From the NCBI GenBank assembly GCA_000472185.1, contig AVDB01000006.1, positions 1 through 64,000 of the forward strand: 64,000 nucleotides of DNA, written 5' to 3'. The notes beneath the pieces are model-generated. The model ran no database searches and was not told the DNA's origin. It saw only the letters and a list, made by a program, of their open reading frames with translations. Made by a program: the position numbers and the translations under genes. Shown piece after piece: positions 17,772 through 26,563 of the stretch. Source of the DNA: Rhodobacteraceae bacterium HIMB11 (GTDB taxonomy: Bacteria > Pseudomonadota > Alphaproteobacteria > Rhodobacterales > Rhodobacteraceae). Position 1 is the first letter of the stretch, and each line of letters starts with the position of its first letter.

Positions 17772-18746
17772 ATGATGTACAACAAATTAACCAAAAAGAT
17801 TGCGGTAGCCGCGATTTCAACAGCAGCCTTGCTTGCAGGTGCTGCACAGGCCGTTGCAGGCGATTGGAAGCCACAAAAGCCAGTTGAGCTGGTTATTATG
17901 GCAGGTCAGGGCGGCGGCGCGGATCGTATTGCGCGTTTGTTCCAATCTATCATTCAAAAAGAAAATCTATCGAACATGCCAATCCTTCCTGTGAACAAGG
18001 GTGGCGGATCAGGCGCAGAAGCCTTGCGCTATTTGAAGGACAAAGAGGGTGATGCCCATGTGATCATGGCGACACTAAATTCATACTACACAACACCGCT
18101 ACGCACAGACATCGGTGTGGACATCGAAGAATTCACACCACTGGCGCGCATGGCGATGGACACTTTCGTGTTGTGGGTCAACGCAGACAGCGACATCCAG
18201 ACATTGGATGATTACGTTGCAGCTGTGAAGGCAGCTGGTGGCAGCTGGAAAATGGGTGGTACAGGCACAGGCCAAGAAGACAGCCTTGTGACCGCGATGT
18301 TAGAAAAAGAATTCGGCATTCAGCACACATATGTACCCTTCAAAGGGGGCGGAACAGTTGCGAAAAACTTGGTCGGTAATCACATCAATGCGACTGTGAA
18401 CAACCCTGCCGAGCAAATGGGTTTCTGGCAGGCGGGCAAGGTTCGCCCAATCGTGGCCTTCACACCTGAACGCCTTGCGGTATTCCCAGATGTTCCAACC
18501 GCACGTGAATTGGGCCACGACATCGTTTATTGGATGCAACGTTCATTCGTCGCACCAAAGGATATGCCAGCAGACGCAGTAGCTTACTACACCGATATGC
18601 TAGAGCAGTTGGGTGCAACGCCAGAGTGGCAAGAATACGCATCAGGCAAAGCCTTGGTTGCGGATATGCTAACCGGTGACGCACTTCAAAACTACTTCTT
18701 GAACGAACGCTCAAAACACGCCGAAATCTTGGCATCGATTGAATAA
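17772..18746 (+). CDS. tctC: Tripartite tricarboxylate transporter substrate-binding protein (TctC/Bug family)
   Basis: A 324-residue periplasmic binding protein with a Sec signal peptide (cleavage near residue 29, VAG-DWKP) and the Bug-family two-lobed fold, including the VELVIMAGQGGGADRIAR start and PFKGGGTVAKNLVGNH loop. It is the first gene of a TctCBA set, with a strong GGAGGA site and two adjacent ATG codons. Bug proteins bind carboxylates; the ligand cannot be told here. A terminator-like hairpin follows before tctB, consistent with higher expression of the binding protein. Confidence 0.9.
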   Translation: MMYNKLTKKIAVAAISTAALLAGAAQAVAGDWKPQKPVELVIMAGQGGGADRIARLFQSIIQKENLSNMPILPVNKGGGSGAEALRYLKDKEGDAHVIMATLNSYYTTPLRTDIGVDIEEFTPLARMAMDTFVLWVNADSDIQTLDDYVAAVKAAGGSWKMGGTGTGQEDSLVTAMLEKEFGIQHTYVPFKGGGTVAKNLVGNHINATVNNPAEQMGFWQAGKVRPIVAFTPERLAVFPDVPTARELGHDIVYWMQRSFVAPKDMPADAVAYYTDMLEQLGATPEWQEYASGKALVADMLTGDALQNYFLNERSKHAEILASIE

Positions 18747-18763
18747 TCCAAAAATCAATACGC

Positions 18764-18794
18764 TTTGGCCCCCACATTCGGGGGCCAAATTTTT
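18764..18794 (+). terminator. Attenuating hairpin after tctC
   Basis: A perfect 10-bp stem (TTTGGCCCCC with GGGGGCCAAA, 6-base loop) is followed by TTTTT. It has full intrinsic-terminator form but lies inside the tctCBA operon, so it probably allows partial read-through and sets the ratio of binding protein to membrane subunits. Confidence 0.8.
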
Positions 18795-18808
18795 CTACGG
18801 GACCTGTT

Positions 18809-19294
18809 ATGTTATTGGACAAAGTAATTGCTGGCGCATTGGTTCTGCTGTCGGCCTATATGATGAGCCACGCAATCCTTCTGCCGATCGGTTGGAATGG
18901 GGAAACGGGCGGACCGGGCGGTGGTGCCTTTCCATTTTGGTGTTCACTGATCATCCTAATTTGCGCGGTTTTTGTGATTTTTCGACCAGCACGATCCTAT
19001 GAAGCGGATCAATTCACATTTGATCGTGAAATGATGGGACCGCTAATCCAAGTGATTGTCGCAATTGCGGTCACCATTGCACTGATCCCAACAGCGGGCG
19101 CCTATGTGGCAATTCCCCTGTTTTTATTCTGGTACCTGAAAATTTATGGCAAGCACAGTTGGACCCTTGCCTTGTCCATTACGATGCTAACGCCAATTGC
19201 CGTGTTCTTTTTCTTTGAGGCAACGCTTAAAATTCTGCTGCCCAAGGGGATCACAGAACCCTTCTTTTTCCCGCTATATGCGATGTTCTTTTAA
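18809..19294 (+). CDS. tctB: Tripartite tricarboxylate transporter small permease (TctB family)
   Basis: A 161-residue integral membrane protein with four hydrophobic segments, the size and position of TctB, the poorly conserved small subunit of TTT carriers. The loop GGPGGGAFPFW after the first helix is typical. It lies between tctC and tctA with only 10 bases to tctA. Confidence 0.85.
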   Translation: MLLDKVIAGALVLLSAYMMSHAILLPIGWNGETGGPGGGAFPFWCSLIILICAVFVIFRPARSYEADQFTFDREMMGPLIQVIVAIAVTIALIPTAGAYVAIPLFLFWYLKIYGKHSWTLALSITMLTPIAVFFFFEATLKILLPKGITEPFFFPLYAMFF

Positions 19295-19304
19295 GGGGTA
19301 GATC

Positions 19305-20840
19305 ATGGAAGTTCTCTCACTCCTCGCGGATGGTTTTGCGACCTCGCTTTCACCCTTTAACCTGTTCATCGTGATCATTGGAGTCACCGCGGGCCTTTTC
19401 ATTGGTGCGATGCCCGGCTTGGGTTCGGTAAATGGTGTTGCGATTGTGTTGCCACTTACCTTTATCGTTCCGCCATCCTCTGCGATTATTCTACTGGCTG
19501 CTATCTATTATGGGGCGATGTATGGGGGCGCGGTCTCTTCAATCCTACTTGGGATACCTGGTGCCTCGACGGCTGTGGCGACAACCTTTGACGGACGGCC
19601 CATGGCGCAAAAGGGGCAGGCGGGTCTGGCCCTGATTGCGGCGGCGGTGGCGTCCTTCGTGGGGGGCACAATTTCGGTTGTTTTGTTCACGCTATTTGCG
19701 GCCCCCTTGGCGGATATCGCGCTTAGCTTTGGACCAGCGGAAGAATTCGCGTTGGTTTTGTTGGCCTTCACCACATTCGTCGGACTTGGGGGGGACGACT
19801 CCCTTAAAACGATCATCATGATCTGTTTGGGCCTTGCGCTCTCTACAGTGGGCCTTGACTTGATTTCGGGGCAACCGCGTTTGATCTTTGGCGATATGCC
19901 TGGATTTTATTCTGGGATCTCCTTCCTTGTGCTGGCGATTGGCACCTATGGCTTGGGTGAAATCCTATACACCATCGAAACATCCAAAACCGCGCCCAAA
20001 GTCACAAACGCCCGCATCACATTTGCGGAATTGGGCGCGGGGTTAAAGCGCATGAACAGCTTGTGGAAAACCATGTCACTTGGATCATTCCTTGGATTTT
20101 TCGTGGGTATGCTGCCTGCGGCGGGGGCAACCCCTGCGGCGCTGATGTCCTATGGGATTGCGAAACAGACATCAAAAACATCTGACACATTCGGCAAGGG
20201 CAACATCGAAGGCGTTGCCGCCCCTGAAACGGCAAACAACGCGGCCTCAACCGGGTCATTGCTGCCGATGTTGACACTTGGCATTCCAGGATCGCCCACA
20301 ACGGCGCTCTTGCTAGGCGGTATGGTGATGTGGGGATTGGTGCCAGGTCCCATGTTGTTCATTGAACAGCCTGATTTTGTTTGGGGTCTGATTTCATCGC
20401 TTTATACTGCAAACTTTGCTGCGGTGGCTGTGAACATCGCCCTTATCCCCGTCTTTGTCTGGGCGCTACGCATGCCGTTTACGGTCCTTTGTGCGTTGGT
20501 GGTGGTGCTGTGCATCGTGGGTGGGTTTGCACCATCGCAAAAGATGCATGATGTGTGGTTAATCTTTGCCTTTGGCGTGGGTGGGTACCTGCTGCGCAAG
20601 GCCGATTATCCATTGGCCCCCTTGGTTTTGGCGCTTGTTCTTGGGCCATTGATGGAAAAAAGTTTCCGTCAAACCCTGATTGCGGAACAGGGCAACATCC
20701 TTGCCTTTGTGGAACGCCCCCTCTCTGCAACCTTTATCGGTTTGGCAATTCTATTCTTTGTCATGCCCTTTGTGGTGGCCTTCATCACAGGCGCGAAAGA
20801 GCGCCTGCATGTTCCCAGCAAACGTCCAAAAATTAACTAG
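19305..20840 (+). CDS. tctA: Tripartite tricarboxylate transporter large permease (TctA family)
   Basis: A 511-residue polytopic membrane protein with about twelve hydrophobic segments. The conserved TctA repeats are evident: GAMPGLGSVNGVAIVLP near the N-terminus, SILLGIPGASTAVAT, and the second-half equivalent GMLPAAGATPAAL and TLGIPGSPTTALLLG. Length is normal. It forms the translocation channel for a carboxylate bound by the TctC protein. Confidence 0.95.
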   Translation: MEVLSLLADGFATSLSPFNLFIVIIGVTAGLFIGAMPGLGSVNGVAIVLPLTFIVPPSSAIILLAAIYYGAMYGGAVSSILLGIPGASTAVATTFDGRPMAQKGQAGLALIAAAVASFVGGTISVVLFTLFAAPLADIALSFGPAEEFALVLLAFTTFVGLGGDDSLKTIIMICLGLALSTVGLDLISGQPRLIFGDMPGFYSGISFLVLAIGTYGLGEILYTIETSKTAPKVTNARITFAELGAGLKRMNSLWKTMSLGSFLGFFVGMLPAAGATPAALMSYGIAKQTSKTSDTFGKGNIEGVAAPETANNAASTGSLLPMLTLGIPGSPTTALLLGGMVMWGLVPGPMLFIEQPDFVWGLISSLYTANFAAVAVNIALIPVFVWALRMPFTVLCALVVVLCIVGGFAPSQKMHDVWLIFAFGVGGYLLRKADYPLAPLVLALVLGPLMEKSFRQTLIAEQGNILAFVERPLSATFIGLAILFFVMPFVVAFITGAKERLHVPSKRPKIN

Positions 20841-20858
20841 ATTGAATGGATCAGTAAA

Positions 20859-22376
20859 ATGAAAACAACACTACACGATTTGATCGACCAACATCCAGAT
20901 CATGCCATTGCAATCGGTGAACCCGGGCGGGAATGGTTAACATATGCTGGATTGCGGAGCATGGCGACATCGGTACGCCAAAGCCTGCGTCAGTTTGGAA
21001 TTGGTGCGCAGGATCGCGTGGCAATCGTACTGGCCAATGGATCGGACATGGCATCGGCCTTTGTCACAATTGCGCAGGCGGCAACAACCGCCCCATTGAA
21101 CCCTAGTTACCGCGAGGATGAATTTGCGTTTTACCTTGAGGATTTGGGCGCCAAGGCGATTGTTCTGAAAAATGACTATAATGGCCCTGCACGTCAGGCG
21201 GCAGAAAAATTGGGATTGATTGTGTTGAACTTGATCCCAACATCGCGCGCGGGCGAATTTACATTGGCAGGCCCCGATGCAAACGCCGCGCAGGACGTCA
21301 CCCCAACCGAGGATGATGTTGCACTGATCCTGCATACATCGGGCACAACATCACGTCCTAAAATTGTGCCTCTGTTGCAGCGCAATGTTGCGGCATCGGC
21401 CCAAAATATAGCGGCATCACTGGCGCTGACTGAAACAGATCGCTGTTTGAATGTGATGCCCTTGTTCCACATCCATGGCTTGGTCGCTGCTGTCTCGGCC
21501 ACATTTGCATCGGGCGGGTCAATTTATTGCACACATGGTTTTAACGCCATGAATTTCTTTGCAATGATGTCAGAGGCGCGTCCAACATGGTACACGGCCG
21601 TTCCAACGATGCATCAGGCGATTTTGTCCCGTGCGGGGCGTAATGCCGATGTGATCGCGGATGTGCCGCTGCGCTTCTTGCGCTCTTCCTCGGCCTCATT
21701 GCCCGCGCAGGTGATGGAGCAGTTGAACAAAACATTCAACGCCCCCGTGATCGAGGCATATGGCATGACCGAGGCCGCGCACCAAATGTGTTGCAATCCT
21801 CTGGATCGTCAAAAACCAGGATCCGTTGGTGTGGCCGCAGGACCCGAAGTGGCGATTGCACACGAGATTGAAAACCGAATTGTTGGCGGCACGGGTGAAG
21901 TTGTGATTTCAGGTCCAAACGTCACGCCCGGATATGAAAGCAACCCAGAGGCCAACGAAAAGAACTTTTTCGACTTTGAAGGCAAACGGTGGTTCCGCAC
22001 AGGTGATCAGGGCGCATTTGACGCCGATGGTTTCCTGGAACTGACAGGCCGCCTAAAGGAAATCATCAACCGCGGCGGGGAAAAGATTTCACCGTTAGAA
22101 GTTGACGGTGTCCTGATGGATCACCCCAGCATTCAACAGGTTGTCACATTCGCATTGCCCCATCCCAAATTAGGGGAAGAGGTCGCCGCCGCCGCCGTTT
22201 TGCGCGAAGGGCACGAGGCAAGCGAAAAATCAATCCGCGAATTTGCTGCCGAACGTATGGCCGATTTCAAAGTGCCGCGTCGCGTCATTATAATGGATGA
22301 AATCCCAAAAGGGGCCACAGGCAAAATGCAACGGATCGGCATGGCCGAAAAACTTGGCCTTGTTGCTGCGGAGTAA
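20859..22376 (+). CDS. Acyl-CoA synthetase (AMP-forming), oxalate-CoA ligase-like
   Basis: A 505-residue ANL-superfamily enzyme. The AMP-binding P-loop (LHTSGTTSRPK), the YGMTEAAH motif and the C-terminal GDQGAFDADGFLELTGRLKE / INRGGEKISP segment are all intact. The length and motif spelling resemble the Pcs60/oxalate-CoA ligase branch. Being directly downstream of tctA, it probably activates the carboxylate imported by that carrier or a product of it. An acyl-CoA product would fit control by the divergent ScfR-type regulator. Confidence 0.85.
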   Translation: MKTTLHDLIDQHPDHAIAIGEPGREWLTYAGLRSMATSVRQSLRQFGIGAQDRVAIVLANGSDMASAFVTIAQAATTAPLNPSYREDEFAFYLEDLGAKAIVLKNDYNGPARQAAEKLGLIVLNLIPTSRAGEFTLAGPDANAAQDVTPTEDDVALILHTSGTTSRPKIVPLLQRNVAASAQNIAASLALTETDRCLNVMPLFHIHGLVAAVSATFASGGSIYCTHGFNAMNFFAMMSEARPTWYTAVPTMHQAILSRAGRNADVIADVPLRFLRSSSASLPAQVMEQLNKTFNAPVIEAYGMTEAAHQMCCNPLDRQKPGSVGVAAGPEVAIAHEIENRIVGGTGEVVISGPNVTPGYESNPEANEKNFFDFEGKRWFRTGDQGAFDADGFLELTGRLKEIINRGGEKISPLEVDGVLMDHPSIQQVVTFALPHPKLGEEVAAAAVLREGHEASEKSIREFAAERMADFKVPRRVIIMDEIPKGATGKMQRIGMAEKLGLVAAE

Positions 22377-22379
22377 AAG

Positions 22380-23357
22380 ATGAAAGTTTGTATTTTTGGG
22401 GCGGGCGCCATTGGCGGCTATATGGGCGTGAAATTGGCCAACGCGGGCGCGGATGTCAGTCTGGTTGCCCGTGGTCCACATTTGGCCGCGATGCAGGAAA
22501 AGGGCCTGACCCTGATCGAAGAAGGCGAAACCACAACGGTTCCCGTCACAGCTTCGGACGATCCCGCCGCATTGGGTGTTCAGGATTATGTGATTGTGAC
22601 ACTTAAGGCGCATTCTGTGCCCCCCGTCGTGTCCAAAATGGCCCCCTTGATCGGGCCTAACACCACGATTGTATCTGGTGTGAACGGTGTTCCATGGTGG
22701 TATTTCCATAAATTAGAGGGCGCGCATGAAGGCACCCGATTAGACAGCGTGGATCCAGGCAATGTGCAATGGGATGGATTTGGCCCAGATCGCGTCTTGG
22801 GATGTGTGGTTTATCCCGCGGCAGAGGTGATTGAACCCGGTGTGATTAAACATATCGAGGGCAACCGCTTTTCTTTGGGTGAACCAGATGGATCAAAATC
22901 GGAGCGCGCACAGGCACTTTCAAAAATCCTTGCCAATGCGGGACTAAAGTCGCCTGTGCGTCCAAAATTGCGTGATGAAATTTGGGTGAAACTGTGGGGG
23001 AACCTATCGTTTAACCCAATTTCTGCACTGACGCATGCAACGCTGGACGTTCTGTGCACCGATGAAGGCACCCGCGCAGTTGCGCGCAACATGATGGTCG
23101 AGGCGCAGGAAATCGCAGAGCGATTGGGCGTGAAATTCCCAATTGATGTTGATCGCCGCATCGCAGGCGGTGCTGCTGTTGGGGCGCACCGAACATCGAT
23201 GCTGCAGGATTTGGATCAGGGGCGTCCAATGGAAATTGATGCCCTTGTAGCCTCGGTTCAGGAATTGGGCCGCGTCACGGGGGTGCCAACACCCACCATT
23301 GATACCGTTTTGGGTCTGATCCGACTGCGTGCGCGCACCGCGGGCCTTTATTCGTAA
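22380..23357 (+). CDS. Ketopantoate reductase (PanE/ApbA) family protein
   Basis: A 325-residue NAD(P)-dependent reductase with an N-terminal GxGxxG motif (FGAGAIGGYMG) and the conserved Lys in VTLKAHS, plus the C-terminal helical ApbA domain containing KLWGNLSFNPISAL. Three bases from the acyl-CoA synthetase, so part of that catabolic operon. It is therefore more likely a 2-keto or 3-keto acid/2-hydroxyacid dehydrogenase in degradation than a pantothenate-pathway enzyme. Confidence 0.85.
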   Translation: MKVCIFGAGAIGGYMGVKLANAGADVSLVARGPHLAAMQEKGLTLIEEGETTTVPVTASDDPAALGVQDYVIVTLKAHSVPPVVSKMAPLIGPNTTIVSGVNGVPWWYFHKLEGAHEGTRLDSVDPGNVQWDGFGPDRVLGCVVYPAAEVIEPGVIKHIEGNRFSLGEPDGSKSERAQALSKILANAGLKSPVRPKLRDEIWVKLWGNLSFNPISALTHATLDVLCTDEGTRAVARNMMVEAQEIAERLGVKFPIDVDRRIAGGAAVGAHRTSMLQDLDQGRPMEIDALVASVQELGRVTGVPTPTIDTVLGLIRLRARTAGLYS

Positions 23358-23382
23358 ATCTGCACAGACGTAGGAGAAAGAA

Positions 23383-24612
23383 ATGTACGAGCAGTTGAAA
23401 ATCGCAAACACGATTGCCGCAGGACCAGGGCCAGGCAATACAGACCCCCGTGTTTTACAACAATTCGCCAGCGCTGGTTTGGCCGATCATATGCATCCCG
23501 ATGTGTTGAACGGAATGATCGAATGCAAACATATGTTGCGTGCGATTTGGGGAACGGAAAACACCTATACATTTGGCGTGGCTGGCACGGGGTGGAGCGG
23601 TCTGGATTGCATGATCGCGGCCGTTCAACCAGGCGACAGCGTGGTTGTTTTTGTAAACGGCACGTTTTCAGGGATTGATGCCCTGTCGTTACGGATGAAG
23701 GCCGCCACTGCCGAGGAATTGGCCGCAAATCCAACGGATCCAGATGCGGCCTCTGTGAATGTGATCACCATTGCCCACGGAACATCTGTGGGTGGCGATA
23801 CGATTGAACAGGCGCTTGCCACCCATAAACCCAAATGGGCGCTGATGGCGCATTATGAAACAGGATCAGGACGGATCAATGACGTTCAGGGGTTTTCAGA
23901 TGCCTGTTTGCGGCACGGTGTTTTGGGGATGGTGGATGCGGTCAGCTCGCTTGGTGTTGCCGATTTTCGCATTGATGATTACCCGGGCGTGGCCGCATGG
24001 GCATCCTGTCCACAAAAAGGGATCTCTTGCCTGCCACTGACCTATGCACCTGTCAGTTTTCGTCAGGACTATATTGATGTTCTAAATCAATCAGGCGCGC
24101 GTTGTTTTGTGCACCACCCGCTGATGGAAGCACGTCATTGGGGCATCATGGACGGCCAAGACGTTGAAAAAGGCGCTTATCACAGGACACATTCCGCCTA
24201 TGCCGTTGCCGCCTTTCATGAAGCACTGCGTTTAACATTGGCCGAAGGATTGGCAAATCGCGCTGCGCGATATGTAGCCTGTGAAGATATCTTGCGCCGC
24301 GCCTTCACGGCCATGGGATGCGAGGTGACGTCAAACATGACCTCTTTGGTTGTGTTGAACCTACCACCGAACATGGCAGGGCGCGAAATGGAATTTGTCA
24401 CTTATTGTAGGTCGCAAAATTTCGGTATTTGGCCGACTTTGTCACAGCCGACCCAAGTGCGCGTTGGTATCCTGAACCTACTTAGTAACGCGGACATCGA
24501 AGATATCGTCACCCGTTTTGGCGCGGCACTGGTGGATTTAGGCGGATCATACGATGTGGCAGAAGTTGATCAGATCATTGGGTCCCTTCAGGCAAGTTTG
24601 GCAGCAGAATGA
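23383..24612 (+). CDS. Class V aminotransferase (alanine/serine-glyoxylate type)
   Basis: A 409-residue PLP enzyme of the AGXT/SGAT group. The PLP-binding Asp appears in VDAVSSLG and the Schiff-base Lys in SCPQKGIS. The N-terminal GPGPGNTDPRVLQ matches the family start. It overlaps the next gene, a hydroxypyruvate-reductase-like dehydrogenase, by four bases. An aminotransferase producing a 2-keto acid followed by a D-2-hydroxyacid dehydrogenase mirrors the serine - hydroxypyruvate - glycerate route. Confidence 0.85.
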   Translation: MYEQLKIANTIAAGPGPGNTDPRVLQQFASAGLADHMHPDVLNGMIECKHMLRAIWGTENTYTFGVAGTGWSGLDCMIAAVQPGDSVVVFVNGTFSGIDALSLRMKAATAEELAANPTDPDAASVNVITIAHGTSVGGDTIEQALATHKPKWALMAHYETGSGRINDVQGFSDACLRHGVLGMVDAVSSLGVADFRIDDYPGVAAWASCPQKGISCLPLTYAPVSFRQDYIDVLNQSGARCFVHHPLMEARHWGIMDGQDVEKGAYHRTHSAYAVAAFHEALRLTLAEGLANRAARYVACEDILRRAFTAMGCEVTSNMTSLVVLNLPPNMAGREMEFVTYCRSQNFGIWPTLSQPTQVRVGILNLLSNADIEDIVTRFGAALVDLGGSYDVAEVDQIIGSLQASLAAE

Positions 24613-25580
24613 GCAAAGCAAAAATCCTTATCACCCGCAAATGGCCCGCTAGCGTCGAGGCGGAGTTGATGAAGCACTATGACGTGCAATGCAACGACAG
24701 CGATGTGGCAATGACGGTTGATGAATTACGTGCGGCGTTGGGTGAATATGATGCTATTTTGCCCACCGTGACGGATAATATGGGCGCGGCCGTTTTTGAT
24801 ACCGATACCATTCGCACAAAGGCGATTTGCAACTATGGCGTTGGGTTTTCGCACATTGATATTCCTGCTGCGCAGGCGGCGGGTATTACGGTAACAAACA
24901 CACCCGATGTGCTAAGTGAATGCACCGCCGATATTGCCATGACGCTGATGTTAATGGTGGCTCGCCGCGCAGGGGAAGGCGAACGAGAGGTCCGCGCAGG
25001 CGCATGGAGCGGTTGGCGCCCAACCCATCTGATTGGTAAAAAGGCCAGCAATAAAAAGGTGGGGATCGTTGGATTTGGCCGTATTGGTCAGGAATTCGCA
25101 CGCCGCGCACATTTCGGGTTTAATTGCGAAATCTTTGTTCAAAACCGATCACAAGTGGCCCAAGATAAATTGGACCAAGTCAACGCAACACAGGTGCCTG
25201 ATTTGGAAACACTTTTCCAAACCTGTGATGTTATCTCGCTTCATTGCCCAGGGGGGGACGCGAATCGGCATCTGATCAATGCAGACATCATGGCCCATTC
25301 AAAACCCGGCCTGATCCTGATCAATACCGCCCGTGGTGAGGTTGTGGATGAAGTCGCCTTGGCTCAAACGCTGCATGATGGCACGATTGGGGGTGCGGGG
25401 TTGGACGTGTTTGAAGGCGAACCTAACATCATGTCCGACACCCTGAATGCGCCAAACATCGTCATGCTTCCGCATTTGGGCAGTGCAACGGATGAAACCC
25501 GTGTTGAGATGGGCATGCGGGCGATGGAAAACCTAAACGCGATCATGTCGGGCAAGGCGCCCCGCGATCCCGTGACCTAA
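24609..25580 (+). CDS. D-2-hydroxyacid dehydrogenase (glycerate dehydrogenase/hydroxypyruvate reductase-like)
   Basis: A 323-residue NAD-dependent dehydrogenase. The Rossmann motif GIVGFGRIGQEFA, the catalytic Arg in NTARGEVVDE and the catalytic His in MLPHLGSATDE are all present. Length is normal for the GyaR/HprA group. Co-translated with the class V aminotransferase (ATGA overlap). It likely reduces glyoxylate or hydroxypyruvate made by that partner. Confidence 0.9.
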   Translation: MSKAKILITRKWPASVEAELMKHYDVQCNDSDVAMTVDELRAALGEYDAILPTVTDNMGAAVFDTDTIRTKAICNYGVGFSHIDIPAAQAAGITVTNTPDVLSECTADIAMTLMLMVARRAGEGEREVRAGAWSGWRPTHLIGKKASNKKVGIVGFGRIGQEFARRAHFGFNCEIFVQNRSQVAQDKLDQVNATQVPDLETLFQTCDVISLHCPGGDANRHLINADIMAHSKPGLILINTARGEVVDEVALAQTLHDGTIGGAGLDVFEGEPNIMSDTLNAPNIVMLPHLGSATDETRVEMGMRAMENLNAIMSGKAPRDPVT

Positions 25581-25642
25581 TCGTCGCATTGTAATTTCGC
25601 CATCAATCCATAGATCGTTTCCGTAATTTATGTGGCTGAGAC

Positions 25643-26246
25643 ATGGAAAATTTTTGGGACAAACGTTACGCAGGTGCGGACTACCTCTTTGGAACGCAAC
25701 CTGCGGCGGGGCTCATCGCCCTTGAACACCATCTGGTGGCGGGGGGCAAAACGCCTGTCGTTGCGGATGGCGAGGGGCGGAATTCCGTCTATCTTGCCTC
25801 CAGCGGATACGATGTGCGTGCCACAGATTATTCACAGGTCGCCCAAAAGAAGGCCAAGGCATTGGCGAAAGAGGCAGGCGTTGATGTGGATTTTGTCCTG
25901 TCCGATATTTACGATGCAGGGTGGAGTGATGAGGCGTATGACAACGTTGTCGCAATCTTTATCCAATTTGTCCCGCCTGAGCGCATGGGTGAAATATTCA
26001 CCGCACTCGCACTCGCACGCGCCACAGGGGCAGGGGCACATTGCTGATCCACGGATATACCCCCGAACAGGTCGCCTTGGGCACGGGGGGCCGGGAAATC
26101 CCGACCATATGTACACCCCCGATATGCTGGCAGATGCTTTTCCCCACATGCAGATCACAGTGAACCGCGCCTATACCGCTACCCTAGACGAAGGCCGCGG
26201 CCACTCTGGCCCCTCGGCCCTGATTGATTTTGTGGCGAAGGGGTAG
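25643..26246 (+). pseudogene. Class I SAM-dependent methyltransferase (tellurite-resistance-type), frameshifted
   Basis: The N-terminal part (25643-26047) encodes MENFWDKRYAG, DGEGRNS and the SAM-binding region up to VPPERMG, as in small TehB-like/thiopurine-type methyltransferases. It then loses frame in a GC-rich repeat (about 26010-26040). The expected next segment (LLIHGYTPEQVALGTGG) is found in a second frame from 26041. After the G-run near 26088-26095 the end of the protein (HMYTPDMLADAF and onward to a stop at 26246) is in the third frame. Two indels are therefore needed to restore one reading frame. This is either a decayed gene or a double sequencing error in G/C runs. Confidence 0.8.
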
Positions 26247-26563
26247 GTGGGGCATCGCCTAGGTATCATGAATGCACACCAACAATCATGTCCCACCCGG
26301 CGGCACCGCCGGGTCGCGCTTGCCTGCCCCTCGGCAGGCGCTTAAACCCCATCACCGTTTTGAAACGTGGGCCTGTTTTCCCCAGCAATCGCATTTTGCA
26401 CCGCTGCCCTAGTGCGACTACCCAGTCAGGCGCTCCCCTCATCGTGTAGAGGGCTCGTTATGCTGCAGTGGTTTTTCACTAGAATTATGTGTCTGTTGGA
26501 TTTCTTGCTCTACAATCCCCGCAGATATATGTTATCTGCCCGCAAAACAGTTGCGTGAGGATC
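26247..26563. repeat. Intergenic region with two strong hairpins
   Basis: No gene is supported in this 317-base gap. Two adjacent perfect palindromes stand out: ACCCGGCGG/CCGCCGGGT (26295-26314, 2-base loop) and GCCTGCC/GGCAGGC (26322-26339, 4-base loop). They lack a T-run, so they look more like a dispersed palindromic element than a terminator. The dusA promoter must lie to the right of them. Confidence 0.45.

Noticed and set aside
22380-23357. panE for pantothenate synthesis
   Set aside because: It sits in a catabolic operon between a CoA ligase and an aminotransferase; family membership alone does not support the biosynthetic role.
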